Origin: Acidobacteriota bacterium
Lineage (GTDB): Bacteria > Acidobacteriota > Vicinamibacteria > Vicinamibacterales > JAKQTR01
Direction of reading: 5' to 3'
DNA: 64,000 bases
Assembly: GCA_026393755.1 (NCBI GenBank)
Contig: JAPKZO010000025.1
Span: 62,001 to 126,000 of the forward strand
Part shown: positions 1 through 9,182 of the stretch, piece after piece
How the letters are laid out: each line of letters opens with the position of its first letter
How positions within the stretch are numbered: the first letter of the stretch is position 1
Program-made: the position numbers and the translations under genes
Notes under the pieces: generated by a model
Told to the model about the DNA's origin: nothing
Databases searched by the model: none
What the model saw: the letters and a program-made list of their open reading frames with translations, nothing else

Positions 1-127
1 TCGGTTGCTTCCCGCTCACGTTTCGCAGCCTGCGCGCTCGGCCACCAGGCGCTTGTCGCCCGTGTGCGAGAGCCTGAAGCCGCGTTCGCTCGCATCATCG
101 AAAGCGCCTGCGGTACACTGCGGTCCA

Positions 128-2191
128 ATGGATGGAATCCCGGTGACCAGTCCCGCGTCCGGTCCGCGTTGTCAGCGCGTCCGGTTCGCCTGCGTCGCGC
201 TGGTTGGCATCGTACTCCTCACCTCGTGTTCGCGCGGACAGACGCCGGCGCCCGCGTCAATCGCACGACCATCCGTTCTTCTCGTGACATTGGATACGAC
301 CCGCGCTGATGCCATCGGTCCCGAGGCGGTCGGGATAACGACCCCCGCGTTCAATGCCGTGGCCGCTCGGGGCAAGCGATTTCGCCAGGCCTACGCGACC
401 GTCCCTGAAACGCTGCCGTCCCACGTTTCGATGATGACGGGGCTGTATCCGGCCGGACACTCCATTCACGAAAACGGGCGCACGGTTCCGCCAAACCAAC
501 CCGTGCTGGCCGAGCAGCTCCGGACGGCAGGGTACCGCACGGCGGCGTTCGTGTCGTCGTTCATTCTCTCCCGGCGTTTTGGGTTGGCCCGGGGTTTCGA
601 TCTCTACGACGATGACCTGCCGGCAGGGAGTGAAGAGCGGGCCGCGTCTGCGACCACCGACGCGGCCCTCGCGCTGGTGAACAGGGGAGGCACGCGGCCG
701 CTGTTCCTCTGGGTGCACTACTTCGACCCGCACTACCCGTACACGCCGCCCGAACCGTTCCGCACGCGGTTCGCGGCCAACCCCTACCTGGGTGAAGTGG
801 CCTCGATGGATGCGCAGTTGGGGCGATTGATTCAGGCGTTCGAGCGAGGGGCGCCGGGGCCGGTCGCGATCGTCATCGTCGGCGACCACGGAGAAGGACT
901 CGGTGACCACGGCGAGCAGTTACACGGCAACCTGGTCTACCAGTCGACGATGCATGTCCCACTCGTGGTAATGGGGCCAGGCGTGGCCACCGGCACGGTC
1001 GACGTGTCCGTGAGCGCGCGGCGGGTGTATCACACGATCCTGGACTGGGCGGGCCTCGATGCCACCGGGAGCCTGCGCCGCCCTGCCGCCGAAATCGTGC
1101 TTGGTGAGGCGATGAAGCCGTATCTCGAATACGGATGGCAGCCACAGACGATGGCTGTGGAAGGGCGGCAGAAGTCCATCCTGGCCGGGCGGATGGAAGT
1201 CTACGACGTGGTCGACGATCCGAAAGAAGCCCGGGATCTGGCGTCGACGGCCACCCAGTCCGCGCAGTTGCAGGTGGCGATCCGGGATTATCCCGTGCCC
1301 TCGCCCGATGCGGCGAAACCCGCCGACACACTCGGAGAGGACGTGCGACGGTCGCTCGCGAGTCTTGGATACGTGAGCGCGACGGCCGCACCGATTGTGC
1401 GAAAGGGTGCGCCGCGCCCAGTCGACATGACGCGGATGTTCGACCTGTTGGACAAGGCGTCCGGGCTGTTCGTCAACGGCGAATACGCGCGCGTCATTCC
1501 GTTGCTGGAGAAGATTCTGGGGGAGGACCCCTATAACCTGGATGGCTGCCTCCGTCTCGCGGTCGCACACTCCTCGCTCGGTCACCAGGCGCGCGCTGAA
1601 GAGATGTTCCGCCGCGCGGCGGAGATGGCGCCTCGCTCGCCTGATGTGCGTCTGTACCTGGCCTTGCACTATGCGCGCAGCCCGGAATGGGCGCGTGCCG
1701 AGCCGCTCCTCGAGCAGATTGTCGCAGCGACGCCCGATCGCCTGCCGGCGCTCGAGGCGCTCGCGGTGATCCGGGAGCGGCAGGGACGCCTCGGGGACGC
1801 CATTGAGCTCCGACAGAAGATCTACACGATGCGCAAGCCGTCCGGCTCCGAACTTGCCCAACTGGGCCAGTTGGCGATGGGCGCGGGACAGACGGCTGTC
1901 GCCATCGAGGCGTTTGAGAAAGCGCGGGCCGAGCAGGGGAGTCGCTTCGCGCACGATCTTGAACTGGGCGTACTCTATCTCGCGGCCCGCCGCTACGAGG
2001 ACGCGCGCGGGGCTCTCGATCGCGTGCCCGCTTCACATCCGGAGTACCCGATGGCGCTGTTCAAGCGGGCCCAGGTCAGCGTGCTCCTGAACGAACAAGA
2101 CAAAGCCGCCCGAATCGAACGAGCCCGCCGCCACGCCGACCAGACCACCCGCCCCCTCATCGCCCGCGAGCGGCTGTTCCAGGGTAGATAG
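128..2191 (+). CDS. Lipoprotein: alkaline phosphatase/sulfatase-fold hydrolase with C-terminal TPRs
   Basis: Starting at ATG 128 gives a lipoprotein signal with lipobox LLTSC, so I prefer it to the ATG at 5, which would bury the signal. The first ~400 residues are an alkaline-phosphatase/sulfatase-type metallohydrolase: metal motif LDTTRAD, a nucleophile segment ETLPSHVSMMTG, and the GDHGEGLGDHGEQLHG metal ligands. The C-terminal ~250 residues look like TPR repeats. The nucleophile position is Thr rather than the Cys/Ser that becomes formylglycine in true sulfatases, which points to a phospho- or other transferase/hydrolase; the substrate is unknown. Such sulfatase-TPR lipoproteins are frequent in Acidobacteriota. 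It probably acts on the periplasmic side of a membrane. No partner gene is obvious; the next gene is a sensor kinase on the same strand. Confidence 0.8.
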   Translation: MDGIPVTSPASGPRCQRVRFACVALVGIVLLTSCSRGQTPAPASIARPSVLLVTLDTTRADAIGPEAVGITTPAFNAVAARGKRFRQAYATVPETLPSHVSMMTGLYPAGHSIHENGRTVPPNQPVLAEQLRTAGYRTAAFVSSFILSRRFGLARGFDLYDDDLPAGSEERAASATTDAALALVNRGGTRPLFLWVHYFDPHYPYTPPEPFRTRFAANPYLGEVASMDAQLGRLIQAFERGAPGPVAIVIVGDHGEGLGDHGEQLHGNLVYQSTMHVPLVVMGPGVATGTVDVSVSARRVYHTILDWAGLDATGSLRRPAAEIVLGEAMKPYLEYGWQPQTMAVEGRQKSILAGRMEVYDVVDDPKEARDLASTATQSAQLQVAIRDYPVPSPDAAKPADTLGEDVRRSLASLGYVSATAAPIVRKGAPRPVDMTRMFDLLDKASGLFVNGEYARVIPLLEKILGEDPYNLDGCLRLAVAHSSLGHQARAEEMFRRAAEMAPRSPDVRLYLALHYARSPEWARAEPLLEQIVAATPDRLPALEALAVIRERQGRLGDAIELRQKIYTMRKPSGSELAQLGQLAMGAGQTAVAIEAFEKARAEQGSRFAHDLELGVLYLAARRYEDARGALDRVPASHPEYPMALFKRAQVSVLLNEQDKAARIERARRHADQTTRPLIARERLFQGR

Positions 2192-2345
2192 CCTGATCAC
2201 ACTCCCGGAGTGATTGACGGGTGTATTGGCAGCGACACAACTGCCACGACACCACTGGCGCGACTTGCCAATCGGACTCGATTCGGTCCATCCTCTCCCG
2301 TCGTCGCCGGCTCCCGTCGGGCGACATATGCGGGAACATCGGCCG

Positions 2346-4367
2346 ATGCTGAGAATCTTGCGAGGCGCGTCGAGTCAAACACGCGCGCTGGTCACGTTCG
2401 TGGCGGCGGTGCTGTTGCCAGCGATCGCCCTGGCGATTGCCGGTCTCCACACCATCGGCCAGGAACGGACGGGTGCCGAAGCACAAATCGCTCGAATGCT
2501 CGATGACGCAACGCGGAGAGCCGCTGGCGAGTTGCGTCAGGAACTCGACTGGTGGCAGCAGGGAATCAATGACTGGCCTGTCGGCCCTATCGATCTCAAG
2601 TCGGTTTCACCACGCCTTCGCGAAGCACTGACAACGCCGGGTGCTGCTGTTGTCGTCACGTTCACCCCGCAAACGCTGACGGTCGAGCCCCCTGTTCAAG
2701 TGCTGCATTTGCTTTCGGCCGGCCGTGAAGTCGCCGACCCACCGCTCTCCGTGTTGCGGGCCGATGCAGTCAGCCGCGAACTGAGCGGGACGTCGCGTCG
2801 CGACCCCTACCGGAAATTGCTGGAAGTGGACCATGGCACGGCCGCACGCCCTTGGCTACTGCAGCGAGAGGCTCAACTGGCGGAGGCGACGGGCCGCGAG
2901 ACAGACGCCAGCCGGGCGTATCGAGAACTGAGTCGGCTGACCGGCGGCCTCATGGGTTCGTTGCCAGCGGACCTGGTTGGCCGCTGGGGACTCTGCTCGA
3001 TGCTCCAGCGGTCAGGCCCGCCGGACGAGGCTTCGAACGCGACCTTGCGCCTCTACGGCGATCTGGTTGCTGGCACGTGGATGATTGAACGGACCAGATA
3101 TTCCTTCTACTCCGCGCGGGCCAGGGAATGGCTCGCGCAAGCGCCTGCCGCAAGGCGGGAGGAGGTGTCGCGCCTGGCGACGATCGAGAAGAACAAGCAG
3201 GCGTTGACCGACGCCGTCGAGCAGTTGGTGAAGGATGTGCGTGCCGGGGGCGGGAGCACACCTGGTCGCCCGTCGGTGTCCGAAGGCGCCATCTTCGTCT
3301 TCTGGCGCGCCCGCGCGGCGGAACAGCCGGTCCAGGCGCTCGCCGTCTCGTCTTCGTACGTCTCTTCGTCGATTCTGCCGCACGCGTTCTCGTCGGCTGG
3401 ACTGACTGAAATCGGGCTGTCTCTCGCGACGCAAGACGGGAAGCAGGTGTTTCCGGCGGCTGATGTTGCACCACGGCTTATCGGCGAAGCGGGGAGGGTC
3501 GACGTGCTGGTGCAGGGCAGTTCGTGGCGTCTAGAAGCCCGGCCCCGCAACATCGACGTCATGCGCCACAATCTCCAGCGGAGTCAGCGGCTGTACATCG
3601 CCATGCTTCTTCTGATGGTGTTGTCGATCGGGTTCGGTGTCGTCACCAGCGTCCGTACGCTCCAAGAACAGTTCGAGGTCGCTCGTCTCAAGTCGGACTT
3701 CGCGTCTGCCGTGTCACATCAGTTCCGGTCCCCACTGACCGGCATCCGCCAGTTGACCGAAATGCTCGGCGCTGGGCGCGTGCCGACTGAAGGGCGGAAG
3801 GCCGAATACTACGGGATGATTCTCGAAGAGGTGGACCGCCTGTCGGCCATGGTCGAGAACGTCCTTGGGTTCGCGCGAATCAAAGAGGGACAGGGTACGC
3901 GTCCCTTTGAGGAGGTCGACACGACGTCCTGGCTGTGCGATATGGTCGACCGGCTCCGCCGCTCGCCGGCGATGGCCGGGGCGTCGATAGTCTCGTCGAT
4001 TCCGGACGGCCTTCCCCGGGTTGAAATCGACCGCGACGCGCTCGAGCGCGCAATTGGCAACCTGATTGACAACGCGATCAAGTACTCCCCGGAAACGAGG
4101 ACGGCATGGATCGACGCTGAAAGTGATGGCAAGCAGATCTCAATCCACGTCCGCGACAAGGGCATCGGGATCGAGGAGGCCGACCGACCCCATCTGTTCG
4201 AACGATTCTATCGAGGGCGCGCCAAGGCCGTGCAGGCTGTCGCCGGAACGGGCCTCGGCTTGAGCCTCGTGCACGAAGTCGTCTCGGCGCATGGGGGACA
4301 GCTGTCTGTACATAGCTGCCCCGGCCAGGGAAGCACGTTCACTATTTGCATCGGGAGAGTCGCATGA
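2346..4367 (+). CDS. Membrane sensor histidine kinase
   Basis: Two-component sensor kinase. An N-terminal hydrophobic helix, a long (~350 aa) presumably periplasmic sensor region without a domain I recognise, and a second hydrophobic segment near LYIAMLLLMVLSIGFG are followed by HisKA with H-box VSHQFRSPL (Gln-Phe replaces the common Glu-Leu after His). HATPase motifs follow: N-box IGNLIDNAIKYSP, DKGIGI and GTGLGLSLV. The stop overlaps the start of the next gene as ATGA, so it is co-translated with its response regulator. The start is uncertain: ATG 2346 puts the first membrane helix near the N-terminus, while ATG 2328 and ATG 2214 are also in frame. The signal is unknown. Confidence 0.88.
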   Translation: MLRILRGASSQTRALVTFVAAVLLPAIALAIAGLHTIGQERTGAEAQIARMLDDATRRAAGELRQELDWWQQGINDWPVGPIDLKSVSPRLREALTTPGAAVVVTFTPQTLTVEPPVQVLHLLSAGREVADPPLSVLRADAVSRELSGTSRRDPYRKLLEVDHGTAARPWLLQREAQLAEATGRETDASRAYRELSRLTGGLMGSLPADLVGRWGLCSMLQRSGPPDEASNATLRLYGDLVAGTWMIERTRYSFYSARAREWLAQAPAARREEVSRLATIEKNKQALTDAVEQLVKDVRAGGGSTPGRPSVSEGAIFVFWRARAAEQPVQALAVSSSYVSSSILPHAFSSAGLTEIGLSLATQDGKQVFPAADVAPRLIGEAGRVDVLVQGSSWRLEARPRNIDVMRHNLQRSQRLYIAMLLLMVLSIGFGVVTSVRTLQEQFEVARLKSDFASAVSHQFRSPLTGIRQLTEMLGAGRVPTEGRKAEYYGMILEEVDRLSAMVENVLGFARIKEGQGTRPFEEVDTTSWLCDMVDRLRRSPAMAGASIVSSIPDGLPRVEIDRDALERAIGNLIDNAIKYSPETRTAWIDAESDGKQISIHVRDKGIGIEEADRPHLFERFYRGRAKAVQAVAGTGLGLSLVHEVVSAHGGQLSVHSCPGQGSTFTICIGRVA

Positions 4368-5047
4368 CCCGGATCTTGGTCGTGGAGGACGAGCGGGTGA
4401 TTGCCGCCGGTCTTCGTGACAACCTCGAACTCGAGGGCTACGAAGTGGAGGTGGTCGGGGACGGCCTGGTGGCAGAATCTCGAGCGCGCAGTGGCACGTT
4501 CGACCTCATCCTGCTCGACCTGATGTTGCCCGGTAAGAACGGTCTCGCGGTCTGCCGGTCGCTTCACGAGTCGGGGTTGCGAACGCCCACGATCATTCTC
4601 ACAGCGAAGGGGCAGGAGTCTGACAAGGTGACAGGGCTGGAGTTGGGGGCCGATGACTACATCACGAAGCCATTCGGCCAGCGGGAGCTGTTGGCGCGCA
4701 TCAAGGCGTTGCTCCGTCGATCGGTGGAAGGGATCGGCGCCGCCGCCGATCCCTACGAGTCGGACGGCTTCCGAATCGATTTCCGCCGCTTCGAAGGCAC
4801 GATTGACGGGAGTTCGCTCGGGCTGACCGCCATCGAGTTCAAACTGTTGTCAGCGCTCGTGCACCGCCGCGGCGAAGTGGTGACGCTCCAGCAGATGGTC
4901 GATGCGGTCTGGGGGAAGGACTATGCGCTCTCCGAACGCGTAATCTACACCCACGTGAACAACCTTCGAGCGAAGATTGGTCACCGCCGCGATGGCGGTG
5001 AGCGAATCAGCACTGTGCGCGGCTTTGGCTATCGGTTCGACGGGTAG
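4364..5047 (+). CDS. OmpR/PhoB-family response regulator
   Basis: Receiver domain (residues ~1-115) with acidic pocket VEDE, phosphoacceptor in LLDLMLPG, switch Thr in ILTAKG and Lys in KPFGQRE. It is followed by a winged-helix DNA-binding domain ending in TVRGFGYRF, typical of the OmpR/PhoB class. It starts at ATG 4364, overlapping the kinase stop by 4 nt, so the two form a cognate pair. Its targets are not identifiable; the secreted propeller and FG-GAP genes just downstream are candidates by position only. Confidence 0.92.
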   Translation: MTRILVVEDERVIAAGLRDNLELEGYEVEVVGDGLVAESRARSGTFDLILLDLMLPGKNGLAVCRSLHESGLRTPTIILTAKGQESDKVTGLELGADDYITKPFGQRELLARIKALLRRSVEGIGAAADPYESDGFRIDFRRFEGTIDGSSLGLTAIEFKLLSALVHRRGEVVTLQQMVDAVWGKDYALSERVIYTHVNNLRAKIGHRRDGGERISTVRGFGYRFDG

Positions 5048-5151
5048 TCTCAAGACACATTGCCGTTGGGCGACGCCGCTTGCGGTTGTTACGACTCGGC
5101 CGCGGGCGGAATCGTCGTCTGATGCCGAACAAGGTGCGATTGGTAACAGTC

Positions 5152-5182
5152 TTGACAGTCGCGCGGACGAGATTGCGATAGT
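5152..5182 (+). promoter_or_regulatory. Candidate sigma70-type promoter
   Basis: TTGACA at 5152-5157 and GATAGT at 5177-5182 with a 19-bp spacer, about 30 bp before the start of the propeller gene. The -35 is consensus; the spacer is slightly long. Confidence 0.4.
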
Positions 5183-5214
5183 CTATGCCCCGTCGACCCA
5201 GGAGGGTCGCTCTC

Positions 5215-7287
5215 ATGCGTTCCGCGGTGTGCTCAGGACTGCTCCTCGTGTGCTTTTCCACCGTTCTCGGGGGCACCCCCCGGCAGGGGGCGTCCGCCGA
5301 CACGCTGATGGGGGCAGCGCAGCATCTGCAGGACGTCGAGGGAAACTACGTCGAGGCCATCAAGGGGTATCAGAAGGTCCTTGCCACACCCGGCGTCAGC
5401 CGCGCGATGGCCGCCAGGGCACAACTGATGGTCGGCATCTGCCACGAGAGACTTGGAAGAACTGAGGCACGCGCCGCCTACGAAGTTGTCCTGAGCCGGT
5501 ATTCGGATCAGAAAGATGTCGCCGCCGAAGCCCTCAAACGTCTCCGAGCGCTGCTGGAGGGTTTCCCGCGCCCGATCGCCGGTCCTACGCTCAAGCAGGT
5601 GCCTCTGACGGTGAAAGCGGACATGGCTGGACCGCCGTCTCCAGATGGCCGCTTTGTCGCGTTGCGCGACGCTCGATCCGGGGACGTCGTCATTCAGGAT
5701 CTGCGAAACGGCCAGTTCCGTCGGATCACGAAGGCCGATCCGACAACACTCGAGATGAACGACACTGGGATCCTCTATTCACCAGACGGCGGCCGCGTTG
5801 CTTACGTCTGGAGAAACCGCGACGCGTCGTTGTACGAACTGCACGTGTTCGAATTGAGGTCCTCCTCCGACAAGGTCGTGTTTACTCGCGAGCGGCTGAA
5901 CATCTTGTGCTGGGCGCCCGATGGAGATTCGATTGTCCTTCTTGACTACACGGTCGGAGCGATATCGAGCCTCTCGCTGAAGGACGGTTCCCTGAAGGTG
6001 CTCAATCGGTCTGAACGTAAGGAGATCATCGGTCGCGTTGCCCTGTCGCCCGACGGACGGTTTCTGGCGTATGACTTTCAGGCGGCTCAATCGACAGGTT
6101 CCAACATCGTCGTCGTGCCCGTCGGTGCGCCGGGTGAGGCCGTGGTGGCGACCGGAGAGGGGGCGAAGACCGTGTGTGGCTGGTCGCCGGACGGCAAGGC
6201 CCTGTATTTCACCAGCGACCAGAGCGGTACGACTGATCTGTTTCGCGCAGGGATCGCGACCGGACAGTTGGCGGGTGGCCCGGTGCTTGTGCAGCGAGAC
6301 CTTGGCAAGATGACGCCGCTTGGGATTTCGCGGACCGGCACGTTCTTCTTCTCGCGCTACCGCCACCTGACCGATGTCTACCTGGCGGATCTGGATCTCG
6401 ATTCCGGTCAACTCCGTTCGGGCCCCGTCCACGTCGATTCCTTGAACATCGGCCGATCCTTTGGTCCCGTGTGGTCCCCGGATGGCAGATTCCTGGCGTA
6501 TCACTGCGGAATGGCCCTCGGCAGCGGCGGGCCAACCTTTGTAGACACGCTCTGCATCAAGGCGTTCGACGACGGGACGGTCCACAAGCTGAAGCTTGGC
6601 GCCTCCATCTACTCCGCGCTGCCGCTCACCTGGTGTTGCGAGGGCAAGGAACTTCGCGCCCGGGGCGTCAACGCGGACAAGAAGGCCGTGACATGGCGTT
6701 TCGATCCGGACACAGGACGCGTACTTGGCGAGGCAACCGCCAGCGGCGCGGTGATTCGATACCCCTATGATGCGAAGACCCGGTTCGCGCGCGTGGTCGT
6801 CCGGGATGCCGATGGAAAGGAAACGGAAATTTACAAGGGGCAGGAGGGCGAGCGGGCATACGTCTTCAGTACGACTTCCGACCGAACGTGGGTGGCCCTC
6901 CGGCTGGTTCCTGCGAGTGGCGGCACCGGGACGGCTCGACTCGTCATCGCGGCGAGAGACGGGAGTTCGGCCAGAGAACTTGCGCGCGTCGAGTCGCCGA
7001 TAGTCTTCCTAAGCGTGACGTTCGCACCCGGCAACAAGTATCTATTTAGTGTTCTGAGCTCTGAGGATCCCGACGTGGATCTGGTGTGGAAAATTCCGCT
7101 CGATGGGTCGCCGCGCGAGCAAGTGGCATTCATGGCAGGCAAGATTCGGGACCTGGCGGTGCGTCCCGACGGCAGACAGGTGGCGTTTGCCCTGTCCCAG
7201 TCGTTTCTCCCGGAGGTGTGGACGCTTGAGAACCTGGCACCAGCGGTAACGGACCAGAAGACGCCAGTCCGGAAGCATGAGGAATGA
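5215..7287 (+). CDS. Secreted TolB/PD40-type beta-propeller protein with N-terminal helical repeat
   Basis: ATG 5215 is chosen because AGGAGGG lies 8 nt upstream and the protein then opens with a signal peptide (MRSAVCSGLLLVCFSTVLGG). Residues ~30-125 contain a TPR-like helical pair (YVEAIKGYQKVL, ARAQLMVGICHERLGR). The remainder is a beta-propeller built from PD40/WD40-like blades recognised by repeated motifs such as SPDGRFLAY, SPDGKALYFTSD and RPDGRQVAFA. Proteins of this build are periplasmic or surface scaffolds, or the non-catalytic halves of prolyl-oligopeptidase-like proteins; no catalytic domain is present here. The function is unknown. Confidence 0.75.
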   Translation: MRSAVCSGLLLVCFSTVLGGTPRQGASADTLMGAAQHLQDVEGNYVEAIKGYQKVLATPGVSRAMAARAQLMVGICHERLGRTEARAAYEVVLSRYSDQKDVAAEALKRLRALLEGFPRPIAGPTLKQVPLTVKADMAGPPSPDGRFVALRDARSGDVVIQDLRNGQFRRITKADPTTLEMNDTGILYSPDGGRVAYVWRNRDASLYELHVFELRSSSDKVVFTRERLNILCWAPDGDSIVLLDYTVGAISSLSLKDGSLKVLNRSERKEIIGRVALSPDGRFLAYDFQAAQSTGSNIVVVPVGAPGEAVVATGEGAKTVCGWSPDGKALYFTSDQSGTTDLFRAGIATGQLAGGPVLVQRDLGKMTPLGISRTGTFFFSRYRHLTDVYLADLDLDSGQLRSGPVHVDSLNIGRSFGPVWSPDGRFLAYHCGMALGSGGPTFVDTLCIKAFDDGTVHKLKLGASIYSALPLTWCCEGKELRARGVNADKKAVTWRFDPDTGRVLGEATASGAVIRYPYDAKTRFARVVVRDADGKETEIYKGQEGERAYVFSTTSDRTWVALRLVPASGGTGTARLVIAARDGSSARELARVESPIVFLSVTFAPGNKYLFSVLSSEDPDVDLVWKIPLDGSPREQVAFMAGKIRDLAVRPDGRQVAFALSQSFLPEVWTLENLAPAVTDQKTPVRKHEE

Positions 7288-7339
7288 TCGCAACCGTTAC
7301 TGAACCAGCCCCTATTCGATCTAACGAAAGGAGCCACTC

Positions 7340-8737
7340 GTGATTTCTTTGCATCGAGTAATCAAATTCGTACTGCTCATTCTCCTGATGATGGCCGGGA
7401 CGGTCGTATTCGCCCAGAAGGGCGGCAAGCCGGCGCCGCCTCCTCCCCCCCCGGTGCCTCTGGTTCTCAGCGATGGCCTGAACATCGTCACGACGGAAAT
7501 ACAAAACCAACTCAGGGCTTGGGAAGTCGGCGCCTCCTCACTCGCTGGGCCGATTTGGACTCAGAGTGGGAGCAGCGCAGTATTGGATGTGGCACTCGCG
7601 GACGTCGACGGCGAAGGCGACAGCGAAGTGGTCATCCCCGGAGCGTGTGCCGACGCGGCTGGAACTCACTACGTGTTCCTGGTGGCTTACAAACAGAACC
7701 CAGCGGGAGAGACATATTCGGGCAAGTGCGATCCCATGCAATGGGCACAGGGCGACCTTGTTTCCCCAGAGCTCGTCGGACGGGATCTGGACGGAGACAA
7801 TCGGGATGAGATGATCCTTCGGACGCAGAGCCACCTGTTTGTGTTCAGTCTTGTTGATGATTCCGCGGGGAAGAAGAAGTGGACGGTAGACGCGCAAGCG
7901 GCGCTGCAGGATGTAGGGGAGACAGAGCTCGGCACGCCGATGGATGCGCAGTTTACTGGGCGCAGCCTGGCGGTTGGAGACATCGACGGTGAAGGGAACA
8001 GCGAGATCATTACCACCGGAAACTATTGGGTCTATCCTGACGGCGGGCAGGGGGAATCCAGAACCTATCTGCTGGTGTTCAGCAAGGCGCTCGATCTTCA
8101 GGCGTGGGTGAAGTTCGAGGACCTGGCCATCCTCGGTCCGGTAAGTGGCAACGGCCTTCCAGATTTCTGCGTGGGGTACGACAAGTCCCTGCATCTGGCC
8201 GAGACCGATAGTGACGGAAAGGATGAGATCTGGCTGGCAGGATGGACGAACAAGCACCCGATCAGCGGCTACAGTCAGCGCGTCATGTCGTTTCTTGCAT
8301 CAAGAAACCTCACAACCAAAGAACTGACGCTCACGCTAAATGCCAATTGGGACTTGGGATGGACCACAGTTCTCGGACCAAGGATCGCCGTAGGGAAGCT
8401 TGTGACCGTTGAAACCGATCAGATCGTGCTCTACAACCGCGTCTCGTACAACGATCTGGAGATCTGGAAACCGGAGACCGACGGATCGCGACCGTCTGGC
8501 GCGACGTGGAAGCGTACCTTTACCGATCGTAGCTCAATTAACCGGGCGTATGTCGTTGGAAACCGACTGATCCTCGGCGGCACTCTGCCGAGCACGAAGA
8601 GGATAAAGACGGGGATTTACTTCGAGGTGTGGGATTGGACCGAAGCGGGACCGGGTCAGACGGTGGTCTGGGAGGGCCCCCGTGACGGCAACCAGATTTG
8701 GCACTACACGGTAGGCTTCGGACAGAAGCAGCCGTAG
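7340..8737 (+). CDS. Secreted FG-GAP/VCBS-like repeat protein
   Basis: GTG start at 7340 with AAAGGAG 6 nt upstream. A signal peptide (hydrophobic LLILLMMAG, cleavage near VFAQ) is followed by a proline stretch, then repeats with calcium-binding-like loops: DVDGEGDSE, DLDGDNRDE, DIDGEGNSE, DSDGKDE. These resemble FG-GAP/VCBS integrin-like propeller blades. Probably extracellular or periplasmic; no enzymatic motif seen. It sits 52 bp after the TolB-like propeller gene on the same strand and ahead of a clear hairpin, so the two may share a transcript. The specific role is unknown. Confidence 0.7.
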   Translation: MISLHRVIKFVLLILLMMAGTVVFAQKGGKPAPPPPPPVPLVLSDGLNIVTTEIQNQLRAWEVGASSLAGPIWTQSGSSAVLDVALADVDGEGDSEVVIPGACADAAGTHYVFLVAYKQNPAGETYSGKCDPMQWAQGDLVSPELVGRDLDGDNRDEMILRTQSHLFVFSLVDDSAGKKKWTVDAQAALQDVGETELGTPMDAQFTGRSLAVGDIDGEGNSEIITTGNYWVYPDGGQGESRTYLLVFSKALDLQAWVKFEDLAILGPVSGNGLPDFCVGYDKSLHLAETDSDGKDEIWLAGWTNKHPISGYSQRVMSFLASRNLTTKELTLTLNANWDLGWTTVLGPRIAVGKLVTVETDQIVLYNRVSYNDLEIWKPETDGSRPSGATWKRTFTDRSSINRAYVVGNRLILGGTLPSTKRIKTGIYFEVWDWTEAGPGQTVVWEGPRDGNQIWHYTVGFGQKQP

Positions 8738-8760
8738 ATGAGGACGTCTGGTGCGCCGGC

Positions 8761-8792
8761 AAGGGCCACTCTCGCGGTGGCCCTTGTTGTGT
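8761..8792 (+). terminator. Intrinsic-type terminator
   Basis: AAGGGCCAC (8761-8769) pairs perfectly with GTGGCCCTT (8777-8785), with a 7-nt loop and a T-rich GTTGTGT tail. It lies 24 bp after the FG-GAP gene stop. Confidence 0.7.
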
Positions 8793-9017
8793 ACGCGCGG
8801 GGGTGATCTCTCCCGGAGTGATCACGATCTGCTGGCGGGCTGCCGACTCTCGACGCGGCCTCTCGAACAAGGGCTTCGACCGGCAGGGAATGAGGTGACA
8901 CGGCGATTCGCCGTAGCGGCCCCTCGAACCAAGCCGATGAGCGTCAGTTCGCAAAACGCACCGCGAGGGCCAGGACTGGCTGCGCGAAGAGCGCAAACGT
9001 CAGACCGGCGACGGGTC

Positions 9018-9136
9018 CCGGCAAGGTGCGCTTTGCCGGCTTGCGTGAGCGGGGACGCGGAGCGAAGCGCCACGTCACCGATCGATCGAGCAGGGCTTGA
9101 AGTATGTTCTGACGGGCCTGCGTGAGCGGGGACGCG
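9018..9136. repeat. Intergenic hairpin and 18-bp direct repeat
   Basis: The 445-bp gap between the FG-GAP gene and the hyf-like operon has no credible gene. It holds CCGGCAA/TTGCCGG (9018-9024 with 9033-9039), a possible 3' hairpin for the minus-strand operon. It also holds an exact 18-bp direct repeat, TGCGTGAGCGGGGACGCG, at 9042-9059 and 9119-9136 (77-bp period), followed by similar but diverged bases. Confidence 0.5.
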
Positions 9137-9182
9137 AAGAGAGGCGCCAGGCCGCCCGGACCACGCCGCCCAGTGCGGCGGA

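Noticed and set aside
920-1954. Long minus-strand frame antisense to the lipoprotein hydrolase gene
   Set aside because: Arg/His-rich composition, no family motif, no ribosome site; typical high-GC antisense shadow.
2197-8825. CTCCCGGAGTGAT shared by the gaps at ~2200 and ~8813, with a similar word near 16930
   Set aside because: A 13-mer match is expected by chance many times in 64 kb; flanks do not align and the centre is too short to form a hairpin.
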